Assembly: GCA_005765155.1 (NCBI GenBank)
Contig: VCCP01000005.1
Span: forward strand, 2,294,001-2,358,000
Length of the DNA: 64,000 bases
Source of the DNA: Zelopaecilomyces penicillatus
Lineage: Eukaryota; Ascomycota; Sordariomycetes; Hypocreales; Pseudodiploosporaceae
Reading direction: 5' to 3'
Shown here: positions 13,088-25,613 of the stretch, piece after piece
Layout: every line of letters begins with the position of its first letter
Position numbering within the stretch: the stretch's first letter is position 1
Notes under the pieces: generated by a model
Seen by the model: only the letters and a program-made list of their open reading frames with translations
The model's database searches: none
Told to the model about the DNA's origin: nothing
Made by a program: the position numbers and the translations under genes

Positions 13088-14373
13088 GATAAGCCAGACT
13101 TAATGATTCCCTCTTATAATATCTGCTTAAGAGTCCAGATATAAAGATTTTACTATTATTATTAATAAATTTATAAGGTTTTTTAAAAAAGGATTATTAA
13201 TATTATATTTATTATAATGATAAAATATTATAAAAAATAATATATAAAAATATAAAGAATTAAAATAATATTTAATAAAAATAAAGAATATATTATATAT
13301 TATATATTATATATAGATTTGAAAAAAAATTATTTAATTTAAATTTAATATTAAATAAATTATTGATTATAAATTTATTATTTAAAGAAAATAAATAGAT
13401 AAATAAATTTAATATAATATTAAATTTAATATAATAATAATAATTTAATAAAAGCTTAAAATAATTATTTTTTATTGTATAAAAAATATATAAAAGAATT
13501 AAGTTTTAAGGGAATATATAGGTAATACTTATAAATATATAAATAATATTTAATAATTATATAAGTATATAAAGTTATTATTATAATTTAATTTTAAATA
13601 TAATAATATATTATATCTTATATTAAAGTTAATAATACTTATAATATTATAAACTTTATTATTTTATAAGATAAGCCTTTTAAAAATATATAATATTTCT
13701 TTAATAAGATAGTTAATTTATTTTTATTTAAAAATAATTTAAAAGGTTTTTTATAATATTATTTTAAGATATATAATCTTTTTATAAAGATTTAAATTAA
13801 ATAATAATATAATTAAGATTTAAATATAATAAAGCTTAAATAAGATTATATAAATAAATAGAAAAATTAAATCTAGTTATAAGAATATAAATATTAATTA
13901 TTTATTTTTATTTTTAATTAATGATTTTATTCTTAATAAATTATAAAATAATTATTATATTCTTATTTAATTATATATTTAAAAATTAATTTTTATAAGA
14001 TTAATCTTTATAATTAAATAAAAAATATATAATAATTATTTATTAAGAAAAATATTTTATTTAATTATTTATTTAATGTCTTTTTTATATTTATTATTTA
14101 TATATTTATTTTTTATAAAAGATATATTATATAATAAATTAAATATATTATTAAGAATATTTAATATCTGTTAAAATAAAAAGAAATATATATTTTTAAT
14201 TAAATTAAATTAAATTATTATTAATCTTTAATTATATATTTATTATTAGATTTAATTTTAATAATAAGATTAATTTAATTTTAATATTTATTATATATTT
14301 TTAAAATTATATTTTTATAATAATCTTTATAATATATTTTTTTAATTTAAAAGAATTTAAAGAATTTTAATTA

Positions 14374-14374
<1 letters not shown>

Positions 14375-14439
<65 letters not shown>

Positions 14440-14440
14440 T
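14375..14440. repeat. (ATT)n microsatellite
   Basis: A perfect ATT run of about 22 units inside the AT-rich block. Confidence 0.9.
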
Positions 14441-16782
14441 CTTTTTTTAAAAATATTAATTATTTTATATTAATAATATAGTTTTAAGATTAATTTATTA
14501 ATAAAAGTAATAATAGCTAGATTATTATATTCGATTTTATTTATTAATATTAATTAAATAATCTTATTTTCTTTTATTCTTTTTAATAATTATTTAAATA
14601 AGATTTAAATTAATTATAAAATAATTTTTGTTAAAGTTTTAATTATATATTTATTTTTTATATAATTATATTATTTTTTATTTAAGGATATTTTTAAGAT
14701 AAGTTTATTTTAAAGTTATTCTTTTAAGCCTTTATTCTTTTTATATTAAGGTTTTATATAATATAATTATATTTATTTTAAATAATTATATAAAAAAAGA
14801 ATAAATTTATAATAATAAATTTAATTTATAATAATAAATTTAATTTATAATAATTAAATATTATAAAAATAATTATATTTAAATATTATTATTATAAAAT
14901 AATATTATTTATATTATTTATATTATAATAATAAAATTAAATTAAAAAATAATATATATTTTAAGATTATATAATATTTTAAATATATATAGTTTATATC
15001 TTATAATTCTATTATAATTTCTTTTTTAAAGAAATATATTATGTTAAAAATAATTTATATTATTAATTTATTTATATAAAAAAATATGTTAAATAATAAA
15101 GAAATTTAATTATAATAAATATATAAGTTTAATTTTAAAATATATTAAAAATAGATTATATAGATTATTAAATATAATAAAAAGAATATAGTTTTTAACT
15201 TTTAATTTTAAGATTATATATATTATATATATTATATATTATATAATATTATAATAAAAAGATATTAAATATATATTTAATTCTTATTATTTTTAATATT
15301 ATTACTTTTTTAATAAAGAATTTAAAACCTTTTTTTTAAAATTCTATCTATTATTATTAATAACTTATATTAATATTAAATTATTATTAATCTTAAAATA
15401 TTATATAAATTTTTATATATAATATATAAATATATATATATTTATATTTAATAAATTATAATTTAATTATAAAATTATAAAATATAATATCAATATTTAA
15501 ATTTAATATATATTTAATATTATTATAAAAAATATACTTTTATTAATTATTAATTATAATAGATTAAATAAATATTATAATTATAAAAATAATATTAAAG
15601 ATTTATAAATATAATATATAAATAAGAATTATTAAGTATTAAAATAAAATTAAAAATAAAATTTAAAGATAATAATATTAATTTTAAAATAAATTAAATA
15701 ATAATATTAATAATTTAAATAAATAATTAAATATAAATTAAAATATATTAATATTATAATAATTTATTATTTAATAAAGCCTTTTAATTTTAATATAAGA
15801 TATATATTAATTATTATATTTTAAAGAAAGTTAATATATTAATAAACTATAAAATATAATAAGATAAGATTGATATTAAATTATTATTAAAGTAATAATA
15901 ATTTATATTTAGATTTTAAATAATTAATAATTATAATATATTTATTTAATTATAAAATATATATATAATAATTCTTTAATTTAATTATAAATTAAAATTA
16001 AATTCTTAATAATATTAATAATATAATAAATTTATAATAAATAAAATTTAATAGATTATTTTTAATCTAATAAATAGAAATTAAATATAATTTTTAAAAA
16101 TAATAAAATAATATTTTCTTATTAATTTTTTATAATAATTTTTTTTAATAATTATAATAATTTAATAATAATAAAATTAAAAATTAAAATTAATATAAAT
16201 TAATTTAATTTAATTTTTTTTAAATTAATTATTAAATAAAAAAATTAATTTTATATTAAAGAATATTTTAATAATAAAAATTGATAATAAATTTTATATA
16301 AATAAATTAAATCTATTAATAGAAATATTAAATTAAAATATAAGATTATATAATATTTTAATAATATTATTATTTATATTAACTAAATTATATATTAATT
16401 TAAAGAATATTATAAAAAAGTTATTTTAAAAAGAAATTATAAAAGATATATAAAAAATAAAGATTATATAATTATTATAATTATTAAAATTAATATTAAT
16501 TATATTTAATATATTATATTAAAGGAATTAATTAGAAATTTAAAATATAAAGTAAAAGTTATAATAAAAATATAATTTTAATTAAAGTATTAAAAAAAGA
16601 ATATATAAAAAAGATATAATTATTAAATAAAAAGAATTTAAAAAAATAATATTTATATTAATAGATATTTATTTAAAATTAATAATTAAAAAATTAAAAA
16701 AATAATAAAATATAATAATATTTAAAAATAATATTAATAAGTATTAATAAATATAAATAAAATTAAAGAAAATTAAAATTAA

Positions 16783-16980
16783 AATAACAAAATAATAAGA
16801 TAATAAAATTAAAATAATAAAATAATAAAATAATAAAATAATAAAATAATAAAATAATAAAATAATAAAATAATAAAATAATAAAATAATAAAATAATAA
16901 AATAATAAAATAATAAAATAATAAAATAATAAAATAATAAAATAATAAAATAATAAAATTAAAATAATAAAATAATAAAA
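16783..16980. repeat. 8-bp AATAAAAT tandem array
   Basis: About 200 bp of head-to-tail AATAAAAT units with a few AATAAAATTA variants near both ends. The strand-reversed version of this word makes up the array at 5031-5210. Confidence 0.85.
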
Positions 16981-19744
16981 TCTATTTATTTATAGATTTT
17001 AAATATAGATTTTTAATATTATTTATTATTAAAATTTTAAAATATAAAATAAAGTATAAATTAATATTATAATTATTAAATTAATTAAAATTATAAATTA
17101 TATAAATATAAATATATTAATTAACTTTATTAAATTAATATATATAGTTATATAATATATTTTATATTAATTTATTAAAACTTTATAAAAAAGAAATCTA
17201 AATTTATTATTTATATTAATAATTAAATATATAAAATAATAAAGAATTAAAAGAATTAAAAATTAAATTTTAATTTAAAATAAATATTATTATTTAATTA
17301 AATAAAAAGATTAATATTTAAAATATAATTTATATATTATAAAGAATAATATTATATTAATATTATAAATAATTTTTAATAAAATATTATTAAAGATATT
17401 ATAAAAAGTATAAAATATATTATTTAGAAATAATTAAAAGCTTAATTAAATAAAAATATAATTATAATAAATATAATTTAATAATTAAATCTATTTTTAA
17501 ATATATTATAAATAAATAATAGGTTTTATAAAATATTTAAAAAACAAAATATAATAAAACTTAATTAAATATATTTATATTTATAAAAATATAATAATAA
17601 TTATTTTATAAAAATATTAATATAATTTTGTTTTTTTTCTTTAATAGATTTATTATAATTATTAAAGAAATCTATTAAATAATATAATTTTTAATATTTT
17701 TTAATAAATAAAAGATTTAAATTTCTTTTAAATAATTAATTTATTTTTATAAAGGATTTTTATAAATCTTTATTATTTAATAATTTATTATAATTGAAAT
17801 ATTAATAATATTTAAAATTAATATTTTATTAAATTTATAATTAAATTAAATATCTTTTTAAAATAATATTAAATAATAATAAAAGAATTATATAAAATCT
17901 ATATATAATTATTTTTCTTTTTTTAAAATAATTAATTTAAATTTATTATAAAATAATAATAATAATATTATAATCTAGATAAAGATTTAATAAAATATTA
18001 ATTAAAATATATTATTTATTTATAATAATAATATATTATTTAAATACTTTTATTAATAAAAGTATTTAAAAAATTAATTAAATTTTAAATATAATTCTAT
18101 ATAATTATAAAAAGATTTAAAAAAAAGAAATTAAAAAATAATAAATTAAATATAATAATAATATTATTTATTTATTAAAAGTATTTAATTATTTATTTAT
18201 TATATTATTAATAAAGATATAAGATCTTTTTTAATTTAATATTTAATTAAAAATAAATTATATCAATATATATTAAATAAATTAAAAAATATTAAATTTA
18301 AGAATTTAATTATATTAAATATTATAAAATAAAGAAATAAATAATATAAAAAAAAAAGAAAAAGAAAAAAAAAGAAAAAAAAATAAATAAAAAAATAAAT
18401 AAAAAATATATAATAATAAAATAAATAATAATATTTAATAATAATTATTTTATATTATATTTAATTTATTATATTAAAAATACTTATTTATATTAATATT
18501 TATATAAAAATTATATAATTAAAATATAATATATCTTTATAATAAATAATTAAAGTTAAATATTATTTTTGAAATTAAATATAATATATTTTATTATTTT
18601 ATTAAATAAATAATTAATTAAAAATATAATTTAAATATAAAATTAAAAACAAATTAAAAATAAAATAAATAATTAATTAATTAATTATAATAAAATAAAT
18701 ATTTTATAAATATAATATTATAATTAAAGATTTAAAAAAAAACTTTAATTTATAATATTATTTAATTTTAAAAGAATATATTAATATTATTATAAAATAA
18801 TAAAAAGATAATATTAAAATTGAAAAAGATTTATTTAAAATATTATTATTTATATTATAATAAAATTATTATTTAAATTATATAATTTTTATATCATCTA
18901 GAATTTTTATATATATCCCTTTAATTTATACTTATATATCTAAAATTAATTATATAAAACTAGTATTTTAAAGGCTATTATAAAGTTATATATAGGCTAT
19001 AATAACCTTATTATAATAATATTTATATATAAGTTTATAGTACTATAATCTTATTTTAATAAATAATATAATTATTTTATTTTTATTATTAAAATAACTT
19101 TTAATATTATATATATTTTTTATTATAATAATAATATAACCCTTATTAAATAATAATCTTTTAATCTATATCTTATTAATAATAATATTAAAACAAAATC
19201 TTTAAATTATATACTTTTATATAACTAATTTAATATAAAGGCTTTTATAAGCCTTAGTCTTTAATAAGCTTTTATTAAATAAATCAAATATTTATTTAAA
19301 ATTATAGTTTTAATAATAATAAAATTAAATTAAATATAGATTTTTTAAATTATTTAATATTAATATAATTATTTATTATTATTCTTTTTTTTATATATCT
19401 TATTTTTTATTATTATATAAAACGAATTATAAAAAATAAAAGATATTCTTATTTAATAATATAGTCTTATTAATTATAAGATAAATAATATTATAAAATT
19501 TATAAGCCTTATAAATAAAACCTTTTTTATATAAAACGATATTTATAATAATTAATATAAACTATATATAAAAAAGCTTAATAGTTTTATAATAATATAA
19601 GCTTTTTTAAATATTTTAAAAGCTATTAATTTATAATATTATATTAAGCTTAATTATAATAATAAGCTTAAAGCTATTATATAGATTTCTTTTTAATTTA
19701 AAAGAATATAAAAGTATTTTTTTAAGGTTTTTAATATAAATAAT

Positions 19745-20200
19745 TATTATAATTTAATAGCTAAGATTATATAATAAGCCTTAATTATATACTTAAATAA
19801 TATTATTAAATATATATTAAAGATCTAAAACTATATAGAATTAGATTATAATATTAAAAGTGATTTTAAGCTTAGAATTACTTTTAAAAATATAATCTAA
19901 TAAATAAACTTATAATTCTAAGTATAATTTAATAATAAGAATTATAGCTTAAATTATAATTTATAATATATATACCTTTAATTTTTGTTTTCTTAGTTTA
20001 ATTTTAATTAATTATTAATATATATTTAATATTATTATATTATTTATTATTATTTATTATATTAATACTTAATCTTTAATTATAATACTTTATATTTATT
20101 ATTAATATAATAAATTATATTATTAAAAATACTTTAATTTATTTATTAATATAAATTCTTTTTATTAGGTTTATTCTTTAAATATTTATTAAATATTATA
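19745..20200 (+). repeat. Solo LTR of the nested Gypsy family (456 bp) with ATAAT duplication
   Basis: The sequence starts TATTATAATTTAATAGC and ends TTAAATATTATA, matching over its whole length the LTRs at 34523-34980 and 49278-49735. It is flanked on both sides by ATAAT (19740-19744 and 20201-20205), a perfect 5-bp target-site duplication. No internal region follows, so it is a solo LTR left by LTR-LTR recombination. Its uninterrupted TAAAG at 19818-19822 marks the position where the copy at 34445 was later entered by another element. Its ends read TA...TA, consistent with RIP of an original TG...CA. Confidence 0.85.
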
Positions 20201-21866
20201 ATAATATATATAAGATTAATTATTTTAAATTCTATTCTTTTTAAATTATTAATATTATTAATTAAAAACCTTTTATAAACTTTATATTTAGCTTAATTAA
20301 TATAAAAAGAAAGATTAATTTTTAATAGCTTTATAAATAATTTAATAATTTTTAATATTAATTTAATATTAATATCTTATATATTATTATTATAGATAAG
20401 AAAATAGTATTAAAAAAGTCTTTTAATTTTATACTCTTTAATTTATAATAATAGCTTTATATTTATTATATAAATATTAATATAAAATTAAAAATCTAAT
20501 CTTATTAAAAAAAAGCTTAATAGCTTTATTATTTTTAATAACTCTATTAATATTAAAATTAATAAAATTAATAATAATATTATTATATATAAGATAAAAT
20601 AATAAACTATTAAAAAGGCTATTTTTTATAAATCTTAGCCTTAATAATTATAGCTATAAAATAATATTTAAAGCTTAATAAGCTATTATTTATATATTAT
20701 AAGAAGTTAATTTCTTTAAAATATAATAAAAGATAAGGGCTATATATTATACCTATTAAAATTATATTTTAAATTATATCTTAAAGGAATATATATTTTA
20801 ATATAAATAATAAATTGAATATTATTTTAATAATTATTATAACTTTAATTAAAAAATTAATAATCCTATAAAATAATATATTAAGATTTAAAATACTATT
20901 TAATTAATAGATTTATATATTTTTTTTTTTTTAATTTATTATAATAAATAATATAATTAAAATAATATATTTATATTAAAAAGATAATTATAATATATAT
21001 ATATTAATAACTTTAATTTCTTAATTAAATTTAATCTTATTTAATAATAATTATAATTATATGTATAATAATTAATTTATTTTATTTTAATTATAGTCTT
21101 ATTATTAATTTATAAATTTATATAACTTAAATCTTATAATAATTATTTTATATAATAATATAAGCTTCTTTATTTTTATCTGATTTTATAAAGGCTAAAT
21201 ATTATAAAGCTATTTTATAAATTTTTTTATCTTTATTAATAATTAAAAAAGCTATTAATAAAAAGAGCCTTATTTATTATATTAATTTTAATTAATTTAA
21301 TATTTAGAATTTAAAAGAGCCTTTTTTTAAATTTATAATTTTAATACTATTAAAAACCTTTATAATTAATTATACTTTATTATAAATAAAAAACTATTTA
21401 TACTCTTTAAATTAAATATATAAAATAAAGAAGAAACTAAAATTATTAAAATATTATTAATATTAATATAATATAAATATAAATAAAAATATAAATATAA
21501 TAATCTATCTTATATAATATAATTAATTATAAATAAGAGATAATACTAGCTTTATATTTAAAGGGTTAAAGATAAATAGCTTAAAAAATAATATATAAGC
21601 TAATATATAATCTCAAGTATAATACTTTTATAAAAACCTTAATTTTAAATAAATTAATTATTTTTAGGTATATTAATTAATTAATTATATTAAGAAAATA
21701 AATTATTATCTTAATAATATAATAAAAATTCTATTATAATATATTATAATTATATATAAAGATATAATAGAATTAATAAAATAAGAGATAGCTATATAAT
21801 ATATAAGCTATATAATTTAAATAATTTTTTTTTTATAATATAAATAATAATATTAATATCAATAAT

Positions 21867-21970
21867 ATAAATTATATATTAATATAAATTATATATTAAT
21901 ATAAATTATATATTAATATAAATTATATATTAATATAAATTATATATTAATATAAATTATATATTAATAT
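21867..21970. repeat. 17-bp tandem array, about six copies
   Basis: The unit ATAAATTATATATTAAT is repeated head to tail about six times with almost no variation. This is striking in DNA otherwise scrambled by point mutation. Confidence 0.9.
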
Positions 21971-22285
21971 AATAATAATTTAATAAAAATATTTTATTTT
22001 AAATAAAAATCTTAAAAATTTTATAAAAATTTTATAAATTAATAATATAAAATTATTTTATTTATATTTAAAAAAAAAATTTATATATATTAAAAAAAAT
22101 ACTTTTAAATTAATAATAATTTTATTTTTATAATATTTTATTATATTTTAAATAATAGTTTTTTAATTCTTATAAATATTAAAGATCTTAATTATTAAAT
22201 AAAAATATTTAAAAAAAAAAGAAATTTCTTTATTAAATAATTTTATATAAAGATAATCTAATATATTATTAAAGTACTTATATCT

Positions 22286-22370
22286 AATTAAAAGCCATAG
22301 CTGGAGATATATCTGCCCGTTAAGTGCTCAATCATCAGGCAATAATAACTATTTTAATCATTCCTGAACG
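22286..22370 (+). promoter_or_regulatory. Very short upstream region of dam1
   Basis: About 85 bp of normal-composition DNA lie between the AT block and the dam1 ATG. No defined promoter element is recognised. Confidence 0.3.
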
Positions 22371-23052
22371 ATGCCATCGAGATCTTCACGTCCTACAACC
22401 CCATTGCGACCTACATCTCGCAGTTCACTTCGACATTCTATTCCCAGTTTTGGTCATGAGTTGTCAAATTGTCCACTCAGGGCTTTGGAGCCGGGTTTTG
22501 CGGAGCTCTCTGACGCTACGGCTGACTTGGAAGCCAACATGATGCATTTTCAAATCATGCAGGAGAGTCTGGCTAGATTCAGCGAGTCGTTCGCCAGCTT
22601 CCTCTACGGATTGAACATGAATGCTTTTTGTGTCGACTTTCCCGAGGTTAGATGGGATTCTTCTTGCTCTGAATATGCCATGCTAACAAAGCCCCCTTAA
22701 AAGGGTCCTGTAACCGAATCCTTCAATTTCCACCGTGCCGCAGCATGCGAGGGTGGTGCCTCGAGGTTTGGAAATGATAGCGAGACAACACTGATGCAAG
22801 TCACACTCTCCCCCGCCAACCTCAACGCCTGATATCAAGTTATCTTTCTAATGAATGAAAAGAACTACTGATATCTCATTTGTAGATCATCCACCAACCT
22901 CATTTAGGGCTCACGCAAGTCCGGTGGCTTCGGAAGCTCGGCCGTCCCGTTTACCATTCGTTAGGGGGGCGGCCACGAGAGGAAGATCCAATGGCCGCTC
23001 CCAAAGCTCCTCCAGTGGGCTTGCGAAGTTGCGTGGCCGTAATGTGACATAA
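22371..23052 (+). CDS. dam1: DASH/Dam1 complex subunit Dam1 (3 exons, one GC-AG intron)
   Basis: Dam1 is an outer kinetochore subunit of the DASH ring that couples chromosomes to spindle microtubules. Exons are 22371-22646, 22704-22795 and 22863-23052, giving 185 aa. The N-terminus MPSRSSRPTTPLRPTSRSSL is typical of fungal Dam1. The conserved core covers about residues 40-96: LEPGFAELSDATADLEANM, then FASFLYGLNMNAFCVDFPE, then PVTESF. Downstream comes the conserved TTDISFVDHPP block and a basic, Ser/Gly/Arg-rich tail. Intron 1 (22647-22703) has GTTAGA and a perfect TGCTAAC branch site. Intron 2 (22796-22862) only restores the frame if it starts with GC: the donor reads GCAAGT, with a CTAAT branch and an AAAAG acceptor. 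The nearby GT, three bases downstream, gives the wrong phase. The gene converges on the bud20-like gene, with 163 bp between stop codons. Confidence 0.9.
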
Positions 23053-23215
23053 GAATTTTAGGTATGCAGTGGACAAAATTTCGCCTAGGTCAACTCAATT
23101 GAATAATTTTGTATTGATCCCGCCAGTTCGATGATGTATTGATGTTTACCTCATATTCACCATCTCATTACAAATGTACGCGCAGTTATCACATGACCAT
23201 CCCAACATTAGAACT

Positions 23216-23654
23216 TCAATCGGATGCGATATTGAAGGACTCGGCTGATAATTGCGATGTTCGGCAAGAGATCTCCTCCTGAAGCTGCTTGACTCTGTCA
23301 CGAAAATAAGATAAAGCCGGGCGAAGGTGTAGCGCATATTCTTGGACTGCAACATTCATCACGTACCTCCGTTTGTGTGGCTTTCCCTTTTGATGGGTGA
23401 CCAATGTTGACGATGTCTCAAACCATCTGGCGCACTCAACACAATAGTTGCGGCCCAATCCAGGCAATTCCTCGGACGTTTTCGACTTCTTGAAGTTGGC
23501 GAGATGCTTACCAGATAAGAAGTCCGCCGTAATTTGATCCAGATCCCTGGGCCATTGTTAGAGGCGGATAATGTTATAATGCGAAGTATATTTACGTGAC
23601 GGACCTGGTTCTCCGCCTGGTCTTGGTGAGAGTACGCTTATTCCCGATTCCCAT
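23216..23654 (-). CDS. bud20: Bud20-type C2H2 zinc finger protein, 60S export factor (3 exons)
   Basis: In yeast, Bud20 is a shuttling factor bound to pre-60S ribosomes that helps their nuclear export. Minus-strand exons are 23654-23605, 23546-23367 and 23294-23216, giving 102 aa. The N-terminus is short and basic (KRTLTKTRRRTRDLDQI), which is characteristic of the family. A single zinc finger CX2CX12HX5H uses C52, C55, H68 and H74, preceded by LPGLG and followed by KPHKRRVKQLQEE. Intron 1 (23604-23547) has a GTCCGT donor and a CTCTAAC branch. Intron 2 (23366-23295) has GTACGT and GACAG. The tail after QLQEE lacks the usual PY(S/T)QKEAEAA ending and reads ISCRTSQLSAESFNIASD, so the C-terminus is unusual or a further splice is missed. 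Intron 2 is 72 bp without a stop, so its retention would keep the frame. Confidence 0.85.
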
Positions 23655-23960
23655 TTTGACAATTTGGAAATGTAACAGGAGTTTCTTCTGGAGTTGCTGA
23701 AAAGCGAAATGACTGGCCCAATAAGTTCCGAAGTGTGTAGTCAGCGTAGACTTATAAGGCGCAATGTAGAGGAGACGATATATGACAGGAAAGAAAGAGA
23801 TACCAGAGGGTTAGCTATTCCTGATGGGACAAAAAGAGATCTTATTGCGCGCAGAAGGTTTATCGAGGGAAAGGACTCTCTACTGTGAAGCGAAGTACCT
23901 GTTGGCTAAGATCTGTGTGTGTCATACTCAGCCAACCAATTAAGAAACAAATCCTCCTAA
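23655..23960. other. 5' flank of bud20-like gene merging into a dispersed repeat
   Basis: This is normal-composition DNA upstream of the minus-strand bud20-like gene. A 64-codon plus-strand frame (23694-23888) shows no recognisable protein and is most likely chance. From about 23890 the sequence matches 34150 onwards (see the dispersed repeat entries), so the repeat begins before the drop in GC. Confidence 0.5.
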
Positions 23961-24180
23961 TCGGCTATAAAATCTCTAAAATATTATATAATTTTAGAAT
24001 ATAAATTTGATATATAAATATATTATTAAATAAGATATATATTATTATTAACTAATATAATATTTTTATATAATGAAGATTTATTTAAATATATTAATAT
24101 AATAATTAATAATTTAATATATATATATATATATATAATAGAAAAATTATATATAATTAAAAACTATAATTAAGATTATA
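23890..24180 (+). repeat. Dispersed repeat copy 1 at the right edge of gene island 2
   Basis: Aligned without gaps over its first part, this copy matches 34150-34436. For example TCTGTGTGTGTC here is TCTATATATATC there, and CTATAAAATCTCTAAAAT here is TTATAAAATCTCTAGAAT there. Most differences are G/A and C/T. The island-side end keeps more C and G than the outer part, giving a gradient of mutation across one repeat. The repeat type is unknown. Confidence 0.6.
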
Positions 24181-25551
24181 TAATATAAATAAAAAAGAAA
24201 ATTTAATATTTATATAAATAATTTTTAAATATTTTATAATTTATTAATTAAAATATAAATTTAATTTAAATAATAATAATATTAAATTAATAAATTATAA
24301 ATAATATTTTTTTTGTTTTTTATAATTAATTATTATATAATTATAATAAATTTTAATATAAATTTAAAAAATAATTTTAAAAAATAATTTTATATTAATA
24401 TATAAATTAAATATTTTAAATAATAAATTAATTTTATTAATAATAAATAAATAAAATATAATATAAGATTAATATAATAAATATATAAAATTAATATAAT
24501 AATATTATTAATAGTTTATGGAATTTAAATTATAATAATAAATATTATATATATATTAATATATTATTAAATAATATTTAAAATTATAAAATTATAAATT
24601 TATTTATTAAATTATATTTTTAAAAAAGATTTAAATTTTAAATTATTTATAAAATTATAATTTATTATAGATTATAATTAATAATAATAATATAATATTT
24701 ATTTTTAAAGTTTTTATCTTTAAAGTTTATAAATAAATAAAAAAATATTTATTATATTTATTATATTTAATATTTATTAAAAGGAATTTTAATAATATAT
24801 TATATTTATTAATTATATTTATTAATTAATTTTAATTAATAATATAAATATAAATAATAATAAATAATATAAAATATAAATTATAAATTATATTATTTTT
24901 TAAATAATATATAATCTTTAAATATATATAATTTCTTTATTTATTTTTATTTTTATAATATAAATAAAATAAAATAAAAAATATTTAAAAACAATAAAAA
25001 ATATTTAAATAAAATAAAAATATTTAAATATAATTAAAAGAATTTTTAATTATTATATATTAAATATATTATTATAATATTATTATTCTTTTTTATAATT
25101 ATTTAAGATAAATATAATTATATTATTTAAAATATTAATAAATATATGATAATTTTATTTATAATATAAAATCTATAAAATTAATATTAATTATGTAATT
25201 ATTTTATAAAGAATTATTAAAAAATTTAAAATTTTAAAAATATAATATAAATTATTATTTTTAAAAGAATAAAAAGATATATTATAATATATAGAATTAA
25301 ATTAATAATATAATTAATAATATAAATTATAAATATTAAAAACTTTTAAATATAAAATATTAAGATAAATCTTTAATAAAAAGATATTTATTTAAAATTA
25401 AATTAAAATATATTTATTATATATATTAAATATTTATTTAATAATTTAAATTTTTAAATTATAAATACTTATTTAATATATAATTATTTAATATAAAAGT
25501 TTAATTAATAATTATAAGATCTTATTTAATTTAAATATATTAAAAAGCTTA

Positions 25552-25613
25552 TATAAAGCTTATAAAGATATAATTAATATTATATAAAGCTTATAAAGAT
25601 ATAATTAATATTA
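25552..25613. repeat. Two-copy 31-bp tandem duplication
   Basis: Identical copies start at 25552 and 25583 and contain TATAAAGCTTATAAAGATAT. Being identical in RIP-scrambled DNA, the duplication probably arose after, or escaped, most of the mutation. Confidence 0.75.

Larger units (their letters stand above)
13141..22285. repeat. AT-rich RIP-eroded repeat block
   Basis: This block is almost pure A/T, with CpA and TpG very scarce and no open frame. It contains an ATT microsatellite (14375-14440), an 8-bp array (16783-16980), a complete solo LTR (19745-20200) and a 17-bp tandem array (21867-21970). The part from about 18900 to 21850 keeps more C and G, in AGCT and CCTT words, than the part before it. 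It may therefore be a younger or less mutated insertion, but I could not identify its proteins. Confidence 0.75.

Noticed and set aside
13141..22285. Part of a regional centromere
   Set aside because: AT-rich RIP DNA is typical of centromeres in some fungi, but here intact genes occur every 6-10 kb. CENP-A data would be needed to support this.
22324..22542. 72-codon plus-strand frame at the start of gene island 2
   Set aside because: Overlaps dam1 exon 1 in another frame and carries no family pattern.
23694..23888. 64-codon plus-strand frame upstream of the bud20-like gene
   Set aside because: No motif; lies in the 5' flank of the minus-strand gene and has the Arg-rich composition of chance frames.
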